Source of the DNA: Enterobacteriaceae bacterium RIT714
GTDB taxonomy: Bacteria > Pseudomonadota > Gammaproteobacteria > Enterobacterales > Enterobacteriaceae
Length of the DNA stretch: 64,000 bases
Assembly (NCBI GenBank): GCA_009668015.1
Contig: WJYB01000010.1
Coordinates: 90,942-154,941 of the forward strand
Direction: 5' to 3'
Below the pieces are notes generated by a model. The model did not search any database. It saw only the letters and a program-made list of their open reading frames with translations, and had not been told where the DNA came from. Positions 12,339 to 22,626 of this stretch are shown here, piece by piece; position 1 is the first letter of the stretch; every line of letters starts with the position of its first letter. The position numbers and the translations under genes were made by a program.

Positions 12339-13628
12339 ATGACGCGCCGTACTATCGGGGTGAGTGAAAGACCGCCACTTTTGCAGACAATCCCGCTTAG
12401 TTTGCAGCATCTGTTCGCCATGTTTGGCGCAACCGTGCTGGTGCCAATCCTGTTTCACATTAACCCGGCCACCGTCCTGCTGTTCAACGGTGTCGGGACG
12501 CTGCTTTACCTTTTCATCTGTAAAGGGAAAATCCCGGCGTATTTAGGTTCCAGCTTTGCGTTTATCTCGCCGGTATTGTTGCTGCTGCCGTTAGGCTACG
12601 AAGTGGCGCTGGGCGGCTTTATCATGTGTGGCGCGCTGTTTTGCATCGTTGCGTTTATCGTGAAGAAAGCGGGAACGGGCTGGCTGGACGTGATGTTCCC
12701 TCCTGCGGCGATGGGCGCAATCGTTGCCGTCATCGGTCTGGAGCTGGCGGGCGTCGCGGCCAATATGGCTGGTCTACTGCCTGCGGACGGGCAATCCCCT
12801 GAATCCAAAACCATTATTATCTCGCTGGTGACACTGGGAGTTACCGTTTTCGGCTCCGTGCTGTTCCGCGGTTTTCTGGCCATCATCCCGATTCTGATTG
12901 GGGTGCTGGCGGGCTATGCGCTCTCCTTTGCGATGGGCGTAGTGGACACCTCTCCCATTGCGCAGGCTCACTGGTTCGCACTGCCCACCTTCTACACCCC
13001 GCGCTTTGAATGGTTCGCTATTTTCACCATTCTGCCAGCAGCGCTGGTGGTGATTGCCGAGCACGTTGGTCACCTGGTGGTGACGGCGAATATCGTTAAA
13101 AAAGATCTGATCCGTGACCCGGGCCTGCACCGTTCGATGTTTGCCAACGGCCTGTCGACCATGATTTCCGGTTTCTTCGGCTCCACGCCAAACACCACCT
13201 ACGGCGAGAACATCGGCGTAATGGCGATTACCCGCGTCTACAGCACCTGGGTGATCGGCGGGGCGGCTATCTTTGCGATACTGCTCTCCTGCGTCGGAAA
13301 ACTGGCGGCGGCGATCCAGATTATCCCGGTGCCGGTGATCGGCGGTGTGTCTCTGCTGCTGTACGGCGTGATCGGCGCGTCCGGTATTCGCGTGCTGATT
13401 GAGTCCAAAGTGGATTACAACAAAACGCAGAATCTGATCCTGACCTCCGTGATCCTGATCATCGGCGTCAGCGGTGCGAAGGTTCACATCGGTGCGGCGG
13501 AGCTGAAAGGCATGGCGCTGGCAACGATCGTTGGCGTGGGCTTAAGTCTGATCTTCAAACTGATCTCTGTTCTGCGTCCGGAAGAAGAAGTTCTGGACGC
13601 CGCCGACAGCGAAAAAACGTCACTGTGA
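12339..13628 (+). CDS. uraA: uracil:H+ symporter
   Basis: The 429-residue protein (E. coli 429) is a 14-helix nucleobase/ascorbate transporter of the inner membrane. The helix-10/12 region has HVGHLVVTANI and the signature FGSTPNTTYGENIGV. It imports uracil with protons. The sequence is close to E. coli UraA across its length. It follows upp with an attenuator-like hairpin between, and precedes hda by 96 bp. Confidence 0.97.
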   Translation: MTRRTIGVSERPPLLQTIPLSLQHLFAMFGATVLVPILFHINPATVLLFNGVGTLLYLFICKGKIPAYLGSSFAFISPVLLLLPLGYEVALGGFIMCGALFCIVAFIVKKAGTGWLDVMFPPAAMGAIVAVIGLELAGVAANMAGLLPADGQSPESKTIIISLVTLGVTVFGSVLFRGFLAIIPILIGVLAGYALSFAMGVVDTSPIAQAHWFALPTFYTPRFEWFAIFTILPAALVVIAEHVGHLVVTANIVKKDLIRDPGLHRSMFANGLSTMISGFFGSTPNTTYGENIGVMAITRVYSTWVIGGAAIFAILLSCVGKLAAAIQIIPVPVIGGVSLLLYGVIGASGIRVLIESKVDYNKTQNLILTSVILIIGVSGAKVHIGAAELKGMALATIVGVGLSLIFKLISVLRPEEEVLDAADSEKTSL

Positions 13629-13634
13629 TCCTCA

Positions 13635-13659
13635 AACCGGGTGGACGATCCGCCCGGTT
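13635..13659 (+). terminator. GC-rich hairpin after uraA
   Basis: AACCGGG (13635-13641) pairs with CCCGGTT (13653-13659), 7 bp after the uraA stop. The following bases are CTCTCC rather than T-rich, so it is at best a weak terminator and may instead be an mRNA 3' stabiliser. Confidence 0.35.
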
Positions 13660-13724
13660 CTCTCCTTGCAGGTTCCGTGATAAACTCCCTCCCGATTTTA
13701 TGTGAGACCTTGATCGAGGTATTT

Positions 13725-14426
13725 CTGAACGGACCGGCACAGCTCTCTCTGCCACTTTATCTTCCTGACGACGAAACTTTTGCCAGTTTCTGGCCGGGCG
13801 ATAACCCCTCTTTACTGGCCGCGCTGCAAAACGTGTTGCGCCAGGAGCACAGCGGATACATTTATATCTGGTCACGCGAAGGCGCGGGACGCAGTCATCT
13901 TCTGCATGCCGCCTGCGCGGAGCTTTCTCAGCGCGGTGACGCGGTGGGCTATGTGCCACTGGATAAACGCACCTGGTTTGTCCCGGAAGTGCTCGACGGC
14001 ATGGAACATCTTTCGCTGGTTTGCATCGACAATATTGAATGCATTGCCGGAGATGAGCCGTGGGAAATGGCGATGTTTAATCTCTACAACCGCATTCTGG
14101 AATCGGGTAAAACCCGCTTGCTGATCACTGGCGATCGTCCACCGCGCCAGCTGAATCTCGGTCTGCCAGATTTAGCGTCCCGCCTCGACTGGGGGCAGAT
14201 CTACAAGCTGCAGCCGCTTTCTGACGAAGACAAACTGCAGGCTTTACAGCTGCGTGCGCGGTTACGTGGGTTTGAGCTGCCGGAAGATGTGGGGCGTTTT
14301 CTGCTCAAGCGTCTGGATCGCGAAATGCGCACGCTCTTCGATACGCTCGATCAGCTCGATCGCGCGTCGATTACCGCACAGCGTAAGCTGACGATCCCGT
14401 TTGTAAAAGAGACGCTAAGGCTGTAG
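13725..14426 (+). CDS. hda: DnaA inactivator Hda, with a CUG start codon
   Basis: The 233-residue AAA+ protein (E. coli 233) binds the DNA sliding clamp through the N-terminal clamp motif QLSLPLYL and stimulates hydrolysis of DnaA-bound ATP, resetting initiation after each round. Its P-loop region is GAGRSHLL and its sensor/arginine-finger region lies in [21 protein letters not shown] place the start at CTG 13725: it gives NGPAQLSL, the exact E. coli length, and a GAGG 5 bp upstream. E. coli hda is also reported to start at CUG. An ATG far upstream (13641) would add 28 residues with no family support and overlap the 3' flank of uraA. Confidence 0.93.
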   Translation: MNGPAQLSLPLYLPDDETFASFWPGDNPSLLAALQNVLRQEHSGYIYIWSREGAGRSHLLHAACAELSQRGDAVGYVPLDKRTWFVPEVLDGMEHLSLVCIDNIECIAGDEPWEMAMFNLYNRILESGKTRLLITGDRPPRQLNLGLPDLASRLDWGQIYKLQPLSDEDKLQALQLRARLRGFELPEDVGRFLLKRLDREMRTLFDTLDQLDRASITAQRKLTIPFVKETLRL

Positions 14427-14458
14427 CCCTTCTGCGCCAAAGCAAGCAGGATGAATAC

Positions 14459-14487
14459 GCCGCAGGCTTTTAAAGGCGCTGCGGCGC
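14459..14487. terminator. hairpin between convergent hda and yfgD
   Basis: An 8-bp CGCCGCAG / CTGCGGCG stem with a 13-nt loop lies between the two stop codons. Neither side has a clear T-run, so termination is only suggested by position. Confidence 0.35.
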
Positions 14488-14493
14488 AAAAAT

Positions 14494-14853
14494 TCAGCTG
14501 AGGATTTCGAGAACATCTTCCGGTGGACGGCCGATGCGAGCTTTGCCGTTCGCGACAACAATCGGCCGCTCAATCAGTTTCGGGTTTTCCACCATCGCCT
14601 GGATCAGCGCATCTTCCGACAGGTGGCTGTCGTCCAGACCCAACGATTTATACAGATCTTCTTTCTGGCGCATCAACTCGCGCGCACTCGCCATATTGAG
14701 CAGGCTTAAAAGCTGGCGGAGAGTCTCTGCATCCGGCGGCGTGTCCAGATAAAGCACGACTTGCGGATCAATACCGTTTGATTTCAGCAGGCTAAGCGTA
14801 TCGCGACTCTTTGAGCAGCGTGGGTTATGATAGATTTTTACCGCGTCTGACAT
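14494..14853 (-). CDS. yfgD: ArsC-family reductase YfgD
   Basis: The 119-residue protein has the glutaredoxin-dependent arsenate reductase fold, with the active-site Cys in NPRCSKSRDTL near residue 13 and the RPIVV segment near residue 96 that carries the anion-binding Arg. It is the E. coli YfgD ortholog. True arsenate reduction has not been shown for this member and no ars genes are near. It follows bepA by 12 bp, so the two are probably co-transcribed. Confidence 0.9.
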   Translation of the reverse strand: MSDAVKIYHNPRCSKSRDTLSLLKSNGIDPQVVLYLDTPPDAETLRQLLSLLNMASARELMRQKEDLYKSLGLDDSHLSEDALIQAMVENPKLIERPIVVANGKARIGRPPEDVLEILS

Positions 14854-14865
14854 GAATGCTCCTTA

Positions 14866-16329
14866 TTACATCTTTTCATACGGCTTGAAACGTTGCTGCA
14901 GCGAGCGCAGTTGATCGATTCGTGCGTCGTAGCGAGCCTGTTGCAGACTGCCCAGTTTGACCTGCGAACTGGCGCTGCTTAACAGGGAAATTGACTGATC
15001 CAGACGACCCACCAGGGCGTAACCTTCAGCACGCGCGGCGAGCTCCTGATCGCGGTTGCCAAGCTGCGCTTCGGTCTGAGCCAGTAGATCCCAGCCGTTA
15101 GGATCGTCTTTGTGATCGAAGGTGTAGCGGTTAAGAATGGTTGCGGCTTCTCTCGCCTGGCCGCCCTGTAAGTAAGCGTTCGCCAGGTTGAGTTGCAGCA
15201 CCGGGTTGGTACGCAGATCTTTTGCCCCTTTCAGGCGGTTAATTGCCTCGGTGGGTTTCTTCTGCCCTAAGTCGATATCGGTGGAGAGATCGAGATACCA
15301 CGGGTTGTTGGCATCGGCGGCCAGCAGAGGCTGTATCGCTTTACGCGCCTCATCGTACTGGCTGGCTTCCATCGCCTGAAGGGCGCGACCATACTGAGCG
15401 GCATTCTTTTCGCGAATGTTTCCTTTTGCCAGCGCATCGAGGAGATCGCTGGTGAGCTGGTTACGTCCCGAATTGTACATGCCCAGCGTTCTGACCTTCG
15501 CCATGTAGAAATCCTGCGACGACTGCACCACCACCGGACGCATCTGGTTGGCACGGTTACGAGCATCGGACAGACGGCTTTCAGGTAACGGGTGAGTCAA
15601 TAAAATTTCGGGTGGACGCGTGGAATATCGCGCCTGATCGAGCAGTTTTTCGAGGAACGATGGCATGGCCTGCGGATCAAAACCGGAGCGCTGAAGCACC
15701 TGAATGCCGATGCGGTCCGCTTCTTGTTCGTTCTGCTGGGTAAAGCTGATCATTCCCTGCCGGGTACCGGCAAGCGTACCGGTCAGCGCCGCCATACCGG
15801 CCTGCGGGCTGGCCATCGCCAGCAAAATGGAGCCCAGCGCTCCAACCCAGGTGAGCGGGGCATTACGTTTTTGATCTTCCATGGCGCGCGCCAGATGGCG
15901 CTGAGTCACGTGGGAAATCTCGTGCGCCATCACTGACGCAAGCTGGCTTTCGTTATCGGAATAACGGAATAACGCCGAATGCAGCACCACATTGCCGCCG
16001 AAGAAGGCGAAGGCGTTGATTTCGTCATTATTGATTAAATAGAAGTGGAAGGGCGTTTTGACGGAGTCGGCATGGGCGACAAGGCGCATCCCTAACCCGT
16101 TGATATATTGCACCAGTAACGGGTCGTTGATCAGCGGCGCGCTCCCGCGAAGCTGACGCACATAATAATCACCCATCTGCATTTCCTGGCCGATGGAGAG
16201 CGTGCTTCCTGCTGAGGTCCCCATATCCGGCAATGAATCAGCCGTGTCGGCAAAAGCGGGAGCCATCTGACCGACAGTCAGCGCGGCAATAAGCGTTGCA
16301 ACCAGAGTTTTTTTCAACTGCCTGAACAT
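14866..16329 (-). CDS. bepA: beta-barrel assembly-enhancing protease BepA
   Basis: The 487-residue periplasmic M48 metalloprotease (E. coli 487) helps LptD assembly and degrades stalled outer-membrane proteins. A signal peptide ([22 protein letters not shown]) ends at about residue 27. The zinc motif HEISH has His136, Glu137 and His140, with the third ligand Glu in EQEADRIG. The C-terminal third holds TPR repeats (about 310-480) that contact LptD and BamA. It is SigmaE-controlled in E. coli. It is divergent from perM with 222 bp between. Confidence 0.96.
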   Translation of the reverse strand: MFRQLKKTLVATLIAALTVGQMAPAFADTADSLPDMGTSAGSTLSIGQEMQMGDYYVRQLRGSAPLINDPLLVQYINGLGMRLVAHADSVKTPFHFYLINNDEINAFAFFGGNVVLHSALFRYSDNESQLASVMAHEISHVTQRHLARAMEDQKRNAPLTWVGALGSILLAMASPQAGMAALTGTLAGTRQGMISFTQQNEQEADRIGIQVLQRSGFDPQAMPSFLEKLLDQARYSTRPPEILLTHPLPESRLSDARNRANQMRPVVVQSSQDFYMAKVRTLGMYNSGRNQLTSDLLDALAKGNIREKNAAQYGRALQAMEASQYDEARKAIQPLLAADANNPWYLDLSTDIDLGQKKPTEAINRLKGAKDLRTNPVLQLNLANAYLQGGQAREAATILNRYTFDHKDDPNGWDLLAQTEAQLGNRDQELAARAEGYALVGRLDQSISLLSSASSQVKLGSLQQARYDARIDQLRSLQQRFKPYEKM

Positions 16330-16551
16330 AACCTCTGCCCTGTATATTGGATGTGCTAATTTGACCGGCGAACCCGCATATCGTTCACCTTAGAGTGCTC
16401 TGCGAGTGTAGCCGTGTTAGGGCGTGAAGAAAATCCCAAACACCGGCCTTTTGCGATTCGTGACAGAGAGACAAAAAGCGAAAGTCTTTTTTGTGACAGT
16501 TAGATACAATCCACCCTCTCACTTCCGCCATCCGATTCAGGGAAGGGTTGT

Positions 16552-17613
16552 ATGCTCGAAATGTTAATGCAGTGGTATCGGCGTCGCTTCAGCGATCCCG
16601 AGGCTATTGCTTTGCTGGTTATTCTGGTTGCCGGATTCTGTATCCTGTTCTTCTTTAGCGGCCTGCTGGCACCGTTACTGGTGGCTCTCGTCCTGGCTTA
16701 TCTTCTCGAATGGCCGACCGTTCGCCTCGAAAAAATCGGCTGTTCCCGCCGCTGGGCCACCAGCATCGTGCTGGTTTTCTTCGTCGGTATACTTTTATTA
16801 ATGTCGTTCGTCGTCATGCCCGTCGCCTGGCAGCAGGGGATTTACCTGATTCGCGATATGCCGGGCATGCTGAATAAACTCTCCGATTTTGCTGCCACCT
16901 TACCGCGGCGTTATCCTGCGCTGATGGATGCGGGCATTATTGATGCCATGGCGGAAAACATGCGCGCCCGCATTATGACGATGGGCGATTCAGTGGTGAA
17001 ATATTCCCTGGCGTCCCTTGTCGGGCTGCTGACGCTGGCGGTTTACCTGGTCCTGGTTCCGCTGATGGTCTTCTTCCTGGTGAAGGATAAAGATCAGATG
17101 CTCAATGCGGTGCGCCGCATTCTGCCACGCAATCGTGGTCTTGCGGGCCAGGTGTGGAAGGAGATGAATCAGCAGATCACCAACTACATCCGCGGCAAAG
17201 TGCTGGAGATGATCGTGGTCGGCGTCGCCACCTGGGTAGGTTTCATCATCTTTGGTCTGAACTATTCGCTGCTGCTGGCGGTGCTGGTGGGCTTCTCGGT
17301 GCTGATTCCCTATATCGGCGCGTTCGTAGTGACGATTCCGGTGGTGGGCGTGGCGCTGTTTCAGTTTGGTCTCGGCCCGGAGTTCTGGAGCTGCTTTGCG
17401 GTTTACCTGATTATTCAAGGACTCGACGGCAACCTGTTGGTGCCGGTGCTGTTCTCTGAAGCGGTGAACCTGCATCCGCTGGTGATCATTCTGTCGGTGG
17501 TGATTTTCGGCGGTCTGTGGGGATTCTGGGGGGTGTTCTTTGCGATTCCGCTGGCGACGCTGATTAAAGCGGTGGTTCACGCCTGGCCTGATGTCCCGGC
17601 GGTGGAAGAGTAA
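16552..17613 (+). CDS. perM: AI-2E family transporter / putative permease PerM
   Basis: The 353-residue protein (E. coli 353) is a seven- to eight-helix inner-membrane protein of the AI-2 exporter (UPF0118) family. Helices cluster at residues 18-50, 65-90, 145-180 and 205-345, with the conserved GFSVLIPYIGAFV segment. The transported substrate is not established for this member. In E. coli the formate/hydrogenlyase-4 hyf cluster lies between perM and bcp. Here only 38 bp with one terminator separates them. Confidence 0.92.
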   Translation: MLEMLMQWYRRRFSDPEAIALLVILVAGFCILFFFSGLLAPLLVALVLAYLLEWPTVRLEKIGCSRRWATSIVLVFFVGILLLMSFVVMPVAWQQGIYLIRDMPGMLNKLSDFAATLPRRYPALMDAGIIDAMAENMRARIMTMGDSVVKYSLASLVGLLTLAVYLVLVPLMVFFLVKDKDQMLNAVRRILPRNRGLAGQVWKEMNQQITNYIRGKVLEMIVVGVATWVGFIIFGLNYSLLLAVLVGFSVLIPYIGAFVVTIPVVGVALFQFGLGPEFWSCFAVYLIIQGLDGNLLVPVLFSEAVNLHPLVIILSVVIFGGLWGFWGVFFAIPLATLIKAVVHAWPDVPAVEE

Positions 17614-17614
17614 A

Positions 17615-17643
17615 AAAATCCCGGTTCACTGAACCGGGATTTT
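17615..17643. terminator. bidirectional terminator between perM and bcp
   Basis: A perfect 13-bp stem (AAAATCCCGGTTC / GAACCGGGATTTT) with a 3-nt loop has an A-run on one side and T-rich tail on the other. It serves both convergent genes. Confidence 0.9.
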
Positions 17644-17651
17644 GCTTTCTG

Positions 17652-18122
17652 TCAGGCGTTCGCGTTCAGCCACTCAAGCACCACATCGTGGTGATTGCTG
17701 GTTTTGAAGTTATCGAACACATGTTCAACTTTGCCATCGGCATCGATCAGGAAACTGATACGATGGATGCCGTCGTAGGTTTTGCCCATAAAGGACTTTT
17801 CACCCCAGACGCCAAATTGCTCGCAGACCTGATGGTCTTCATCGGAGAGCAACGTAAAGTTCAGCAGCTCTTTTTCAGCGAAGCGTGACAGCTTTTCTGA
17901 CTTATCGGTGCTGATACCCAGCACGTCTACGCCTGCTTTTTTCAAATCGTCCATGTTATCGCGTAAACCGCACGCTTGTACGGTACACCCTGGCGTCATG
18001 GCTTTTGGGTAAAAATAAACCAGAACACGCTGTCCCTGGAAGTCGGTCAAATTTACTTGCTCGCCGTCCTGATCGGGCAGGCTAAATTTCGGTGCGATGT
18101 CACCGGCTTTCAGTGGATTCAT
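17652..18122 (-). CDS. bcp: thioredoxin-dependent thiol peroxidase Bcp
   Basis: The 156-residue atypical 2-Cys/1-Cys peroxiredoxin (E. coli 156) reduces hydrogen and organic peroxides in the cytoplasm. The active site TPGCTVQACGLRD carries the peroxidatic Cys46 and resolving Cys51. Its ATG overlaps the last base of gcvR (TAATG), so it is translated from the gcvR-bcp message. Confidence 0.97.
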   Translation of the reverse strand: MNPLKAGDIAPKFSLPDQDGEQVNLTDFQGQRVLVYFYPKAMTPGCTVQACGLRDNMDDLKKAGVDVLGISTDKSEKLSRFAEKELLNFTLLSDEDHQVCEQFGVWGEKSFMGKTYDGIHRISFLIDADGKVEHVFDNFKTSNHHDVVLEWLNANA

Positions 18123-18682
18123 TACTCAACTCCATCCTGTTCATGCTGTGAATAATTTACGACGTTTATACTGCCTTGCGCATTGAGTTCTGTACAGAGT
18201 GCTTTGAAGGCATTCTCAATATTTGATGCGTCGTGAGAGGCTGGGCTGTGCGCGGTAATCTGGATAAACAATTTCGGCGTGGCGCCCGGCTGCGTACGAG
18301 AAACCAGCTCAGCAATGTTCATCTGATGGCTGTCGAAAAGCGCGGTGAAACGTTCGATCAAATGCGGTGAGTCGGTGACTTCAACCTGCACCCAAACGGT
18401 CGCCGGCATGGCCGGACGCGGATGCGCGGTGGTGCGTTTCATGACGATCAGCAAATCCAGCTCCGCGCCCTTAAGCGGTAAAGTCGATTCGATGAGCGTA
18501 ATCGCGTTCCATGTCCCGGAAAGGAGCATGATAAAAGTGAACTCATCGCCAAGCATTGCAAGGCGGCTGTCTTCAATATTACAGCCGCAGCTGCTGACGT
18601 GGCGGGTGATGGTGTTCACAATACCGGCTCTGTCGGCACCCAGCGCAGTGATAACCAGGTAATGTTGTGATGAGGTTGTCAA
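18122..18682 (-). CDS. gcvR: glycine cleavage system transcriptional repressor GcvR
   Basis: The 186-residue protein has two ACT domains (about residues 8-85 and 95-170). It has no DNA-binding domain. In E. coli it binds glycine and holds GcvA in a repressing complex at gcvTHP. It is four residues shorter than E. coli GcvR because of a deletion in the RTQPGATPKL loop. It overlaps bcp by one base and is divergent from dapA. Confidence 0.95.
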   Translation of the reverse strand: MTTSSQHYLVITALGADRAGIVNTITRHVSSCGCNIEDSRLAMLGDEFTFIMLLSGTWNAITLIESTLPLKGAELDLLIVMKRTTAHPRPAMPATVWVQVEVTDSPHLIERFTALFDSHQMNIAELVSRTQPGATPKLFIQITAHSPASHDASNIENAFKALCTELNAQGSINVVNYSQHEQDGVE

Positions 18683-18827
18683 ACCTGTTCTTCCTTTGCG
18701 TGGTTAAGTCTTCATAAGGAAAGCATAAAAAAAACATGCATACAACAGCCTGGACGCCTTACGTCACTTGCTTTTATTACAGTTCCAAACGTACCATTGA
18801 GAATCTTGTTTGCACAGAGGATGGCCC

Positions 18828-19706
18828 ATGTTCACGGGAAGTATTGTTGCGCTTGTTACGCCGATGGATGAGAAAGGTAATGTCTGCCGGTCAAGCCTGA
18901 AAAAACTGATTGATTACCATGTCGCCAACGGGACTGCGGCGATCGTTTCGGTAGGGACTACCGGTGAATCTGCCACCCTGAGTCATGATGAACACGGCGA
19001 TGTGGTGATGATGACCGTCGAACTGGCTGACGGGCGTATCCCGGTCATTGCCGGCACGGGTGCAAATGCCACTGCTGAGGCCATTAGCCTGACGCAGCGT
19101 TTCAACAATAGCGGTATTGTAGGTTGCCTGACGGTAACGCCTTACTACAACCGTCCAACGCAGGAAGGTCTGTTCCAGCATTTCAAAGCCATTGCAGAAC
19201 ATACTGACTTGCCACAAATTCTGTATAATGTGCCGTCACGCACTGGCTGCGATATGCTGCCGGAAACCGTAGGCCGTCTCTCGAAAGTTAAAAATATTAT
19301 CGCAATTAAAGAGGCGACCGGGAACTTAAGCCGCGTTCATCAGATCAAAGAGCTGGTTTCAGACGACTTTATTCTGCTCAGTGGTGATGATGCGACCGCG
19401 CTGGACTTTATGCAGCTCGGCGGCCATGGTGTGATTTCTGTAACGTCCAACGTTGCGGCGCGCGATATGGCCGAAATGTGCAAACTGGCTGCGGCGGGTC
19501 ATTTCGATGAAGCTCGTGTGATTAACCAGCGTCTGATGCCGTTGCATACTAAATTATTTGTCGAACCCAATCCGATCCCAGTGAAATGGGCATGTAAGGA
19601 GTTGGGACTTGTAGCGACCGATACGCTGCGTCTGCCAATGACCCCCATTACCGACCACGGTCGTGAAGTGGTCACGGGTGCGCTGAAGCATGCCGGTTTG
19701 CTGTAG
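18828..19706 (+). CDS. dapA: 4-hydroxy-tetrahydrodipicolinate synthase
   Basis: The 292-residue enzyme (E. coli 292) condenses pyruvate with aspartate semialdehyde, the first committed step to DAP and lysine. The Schiff-base Lys is in AIKEATGN, with the YNVPSRTG and VGTTGES motifs. I chose ATG at 18828 (MFTGSIV) because AGAGG lies 7 bp upstream and the length then equals E. coli. It is followed 16 bp later by bamC, the usual dapA-bamC operon. Confidence 0.97.
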   Translation: MFTGSIVALVTPMDEKGNVCRSSLKKLIDYHVANGTAAIVSVGTTGESATLSHDEHGDVVMMTVELADGRIPVIAGTGANATAEAISLTQRFNNSGIVGCLTVTPYYNRPTQEGLFQHFKAIAEHTDLPQILYNVPSRTGCDMLPETVGRLSKVKNIIAIKEATGNLSRVHQIKELVSDDFILLSGDDATALDFMQLGGHGVISVTSNVAARDMAEMCKLAAAGHFDEARVINQRLMPLHTKLFVEPNPIPVKWACKELGLVATDTLRLPMTPITDHGREVVTGALKHAGLL

Positions 19707-19722
19707 AGTTTAGGGAGATTTG

Positions 19723-20757
19723 ATGGCTTACTCAGTACAGAAGTCGCGCCTGGTGAAGGTTGCGGGTGTTTCGCTTGTTATGCTCCTCGCTGCCTGTAGT
19801 TCAGACTCGCGCTACAAGCGCCAGGTGAGCGGTGATGAATCCTATCTGGATGCAGCCCCGCTTGCTGAACTTCATGCGCCAGCGGGTATGATCCTGCCGA
19901 TTCAAAACGGCGATTACAATATTCCTGTCACCAACGGCAGCGGCGCAGTGGGTAAGGCGCTGGATATTCGTCCACCGGCACAGCCGTTGGCACTGGTGAG
20001 CGGTGCGCGTACCCAGTTTACGGGTGACACCGCGACTCTGCTGGTGGAAAACGGTCGCAACAGCACGCTGTGGCCACAGGTGGTGAGCGTGATTCAGTCG
20101 AAGAGTTACACGATTGATAAACGTGACGACGCAGGTCAAACCCTGACCACCGACTGGATCGAATGGAACCGTCTGGATGAAGATCAGCAGTATCGTGGTC
20201 GTTATCAAGTCTCTGTGAAACCTCAGGGTTATCAGCAGGCCGTTATGGTCAAACTGCTGAACCTGGAGCAGGCAGGCAAGCCTGTAGCAGATGCCGCTTC
20301 TCTGCAGCGTTACAGCACCGAAATGCTGAATGCGATCGCTTCGGGTCTCGATAAAAACGCGACCGCAGCAGCGAACGCCGCGCAGAGCAACAATGGCGTC
20401 ACGTTTGACGTGCAGAGCGCCGCCGATGACACCGGTTTGCCTATGCTGGTTGTGCGCGCCCCGTTCCAGCAAACCTGGCAACGTCTGCCGACTGTGCTGG
20501 AGAAAGCAGGCATGAAAGTCACCGACAGCACCCGTTCTACGGGCAGCATGGCGGTGACCTACAAGCCGCTTTCTGACAGCGCGTGGCAAGCTCTGGGCGC
20601 CAGCGACCCGGGTCTGGCCTCCGGTGATTACAAACTTCAGGTCGGTGACCTCGATAACCGCAGCAGCTTGCAGTTTATCGATCCGAAAGGTCACACGCTG
20701 ACTCAGTCGCAAAACGATGCGCTGGTCGCTGTCTTCCAGGCAGCATTCAGCAAATAA
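19723..20757 (+). CDS. bamC: outer membrane protein assembly factor BamC
   Basis: The 344-residue lipoprotein (E. coli 344) is a subunit of the BamABCDE machine. The signal peptide ends in the lipobox LLAAC (Cys about residue 25), followed by a flexible segment that wraps BamD and two helix-grip domains (about 100-215 and 225-344). The C-terminal [16 protein letters not shown] is identical to E. coli. I prefer ATG at 19723 over the TTG one codon earlier. It is co-transcribed with dapA. Confidence 0.96.
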   Translation: MAYSVQKSRLVKVAGVSLVMLLAACSSDSRYKRQVSGDESYLDAAPLAELHAPAGMILPIQNGDYNIPVTNGSGAVGKALDIRPPAQPLALVSGARTQFTGDTATLLVENGRNSTLWPQVVSVIQSKSYTIDKRDDAGQTLTTDWIEWNRLDEDQQYRGRYQVSVKPQGYQQAVMVKLLNLEQAGKPVADAASLQRYSTEMLNAIASGLDKNATAAANAAQSNNGVTFDVQSAADDTGLPMLVVRAPFQQTWQRLPTVLEKAGMKVTDSTRSTGSMAVTYKPLSDSAWQALGASDPGLASGDYKLQVGDLDNRSSLQFIDPKGHTLTQSQNDALVAVFQAAFSK

Positions 20758-20787
20758 AAAAGAGGGCTGGTGAATCCAGCCCTTTTT
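20758..20787 (+). terminator. terminator of dapA-bamC
   Basis: An AGGGCTGG / CCAGCCCT stem with a 5-nt loop is flanked by A5 and T5, immediately after the bamC stop. Confidence 0.88.
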
Positions 20788-20798
20788 ATTTTAGTGCC

Positions 20799-20814
20799 AC
20801 GCAAACGTGTGCGT
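20799..20814 (+). promoter_or_regulatory. PurR operator and promoter of purC
   Basis: ACGCAAACGTGTGCGT matches the PurR box with one core change and is the form I recall for E. coli purC. A CATAAT -10 box follows at 20817-20822, so repressor covers the -35 region. The purC start is 52 bp downstream of the box. Confidence 0.92.
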
Positions 20815-20865
20815 GGCATAATATCCCGAGATTTTGTACATATCATCACACCAGGAGTAATGAAG

Positions 20866-21579
20866 ATGCAGAAGCAAGCTGAGTTGTATCGTGGCAAAGC
20901 GAAGACCGTATACAGCACGGAAAACCCGGATCTGTTGGTGCTCGAGTTCCGCAATGATACGTCAGCAGGGGATGGCGCACGCATTGAGCAGTTTGACCGT
21001 AAAGGCATGGTGAACAACAAATTTAACCATTTCATTATGAGCAAGCTGGAAGAAGCGGGTATCCCGACTCAGATGGAAGCGTTGCTGTCCGATACGGAAT
21101 GTCTGGTGAAAAAACTGGATATGGTTCCGGTTGAATGCGTGGTCCGTAACCGTGCCGCAGGCTCCCTGGTGAAGCGTCTTGGTATTGAAGAAGGCATTGA
21201 ACTGAACCCACCGTTGTTTGATCTATTCCTGAAAAATGACGAAATGCACGATCCGATGGTGAACGAATCTTACTGTGAAACCTTCGGATGGGTAAGCAAA
21301 GAGAACCTCGCGCGCATGCAGGAGTTGACCTTCAAAGCCAACGATGTCCTGAAAAAACTGTTTGATGATGCCGGCTTAATCCTGGTCGATTTCAAGCTGG
21401 AGTTTGGTCTGTATAAAGGCGAAGTCGTGCTGGGTGATGAGTTCTCGCCGGACGGTAGCCGCCTGTGGGACAAAGAGACGCTGGATAAAATGGACAAAGA
21501 CCGTTTCCGTCAGAGCCTGGGTGGCCTGATTGAAGCTTATGAAGCCGTTGCGCATCGCCTGGGCGTTAAGCTCGACTAA
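20866..21579 (+). CDS. purC: SAICAR synthetase
   Basis: The 237-residue enzyme (E. coli 237) joins aspartate to CAIR in purine synthesis with ATP. The sequence is close to E. coli throughout ([42 protein letters not shown]). I chose ATG at 20866 (MQKQAEL) with AGGAG 8 bp upstream. An ATG two codons earlier is also near the Shine-Dalgarno, and one at 20770 would overlap the terminator and operator. Monocistronic and PurR-regulated. Confidence 0.97.
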   Translation: MQKQAELYRGKAKTVYSTENPDLLVLEFRNDTSAGDGARIEQFDRKGMVNNKFNHFIMSKLEEAGIPTQMEALLSDTECLVKKLDMVPVECVVRNRAAGSLVKRLGIEEGIELNPPLFDLFLKNDEMHDPMVNESYCETFGWVSKENLARMQELTFKANDVLKKLFDDAGLILVDFKLEFGLYKGEVVLGDEFSPDGSRLWDKETLDKMDKDRFRQSLGGLIEAYEAVAHRLGVKLD

Positions 21580-21592
21580 CGACTGCCCGAAA

Positions 21593-21624
21593 GCCAGGGG
21601 AGAAAAACGTCCCCTGGCGTTTTT
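21593..21624 (+). terminator. terminator of purC
   Basis: A 9-bp GCCAGGGGA / TCCCCTGGC stem with an 8-nt loop is followed by GTTTTT, 14 bp after purC. Confidence 0.85.
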
Positions 21625-21756
21625 ATCGACAACATCATCGCGCTCGCCAGCAAAAAAGCAGCCTGAATGATGAAGTGTATGCTTGTTTCTTATGGTAATC
21701 CTGCCCCTGACCGCCTACGATCTCTTTATTACTGATGGGATTGATTAGAGGTGTTT

Positions 21757-22626
21757 ATGCGCTGGCAAGGGCGTCGCGAAAGTGACAATGTAGAAGACAG
21801 GCGCAGCCGTGGCGGTATGGGTCCGTCCATGGGCGGTGGCGGTATGCGGCTTCCCGGCGGTAAAGGCGGCATTGTTCTGCTGATTATTGTGCTGGTTGCA
21901 GGGTACTACGGGGTCGATCTTACCGGCTTAATGACCGGTGAACCTGTGCCACAACAGCAACAATCTCAGCGCTCCATTAGCCCTAATGAAGATGAAGCGG
22001 CGAAATTCACCTCCGTGATTCTGGCAACCACAGAAGACTCCTGGGGCCAGCAGTTTGAAAAAATGGGACGCACGTATCAGCCACCAAAACTGGTGATGTA
22101 TCGCGGCGCAACCCGCACCGGATGTGGCACCGGACAATCGGTGATGGGGCCTTTCTACTGTCCGGCGGACAGTACCGTCTATATCGATCTCTCTTTCTAT
22201 GACGACATGAAACGTAAACTGGGTGCGGACGGTGATTTCGCCCAGGGCTACGTGATTGCTCATGAAGTCGGCCACCACGTGCAGAAACTGCTCGGTATCG
22301 AGCCAAAAGTCCGTCAGCTCCAGCAAAATGCCAGCCAGACAGAAGTGAACCGTCTCTCTGTGCGAATGGAACTGCAGGCAGACTGCTTTGCGGGTGTATG
22401 GGGTAATAGCATGCAGCAGCAAGGTGTTCTGGAATCTGGCGATCTCGAAGAGGCACTAAACGCGGCGCAGGCTATTGGTGATGACCGCCTGCAACAGCAG
22501 AGTCAGGGGCGCGTAATCCCGGACAGCTTTACCCATGGCACCTCCGAAGAGCGCTACAGCTGGTTTAAACGCGGGTTTGCCAGCGGCGACCCGGCGCAGT
22601 GCAATACCTTTGGTAAAGCTATGTGA
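21757..22626 (+). CDS. ypfJ: neutral zinc metallopeptidase family protein YpfJ
   Basis: The 289-residue protein (E. coli 287) has a glycine-rich N-terminus, one transmembrane segment (about residues 36-52, [17 protein letters not shown]) and an extracytoplasmic peptidase-like domain with the zinc motif HEVGHH and the downstream ELQADCFAG. No substrate is known. I chose ATG at 21757, 5 bp after AGAGG, over GTG at 21751. Its stop overlaps the tmcA start region. Confidence 0.92.
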   Translation: MRWQGRRESDNVEDRRSRGGMGPSMGGGGMRLPGGKGGIVLLIIVLVAGYYGVDLTGLMTGEPVPQQQQSQRSISPNEDEAAKFTSVILATTEDSWGQQFEKMGRTYQPPKLVMYRGATRTGCGTGQSVMGPFYCPADSTVYIDLSFYDDMKRKLGADGDFAQGYVIAHEVGHHVQKLLGIEPKVRQLQQNASQTEVNRLSVRMELQADCFAGVWGNSMQQQGVLESGDLEEALNAAQAIGDDRLQQQSQGRVIPDSFTHGTSEERYSWFKRGFASGDPAQCNTFGKAM

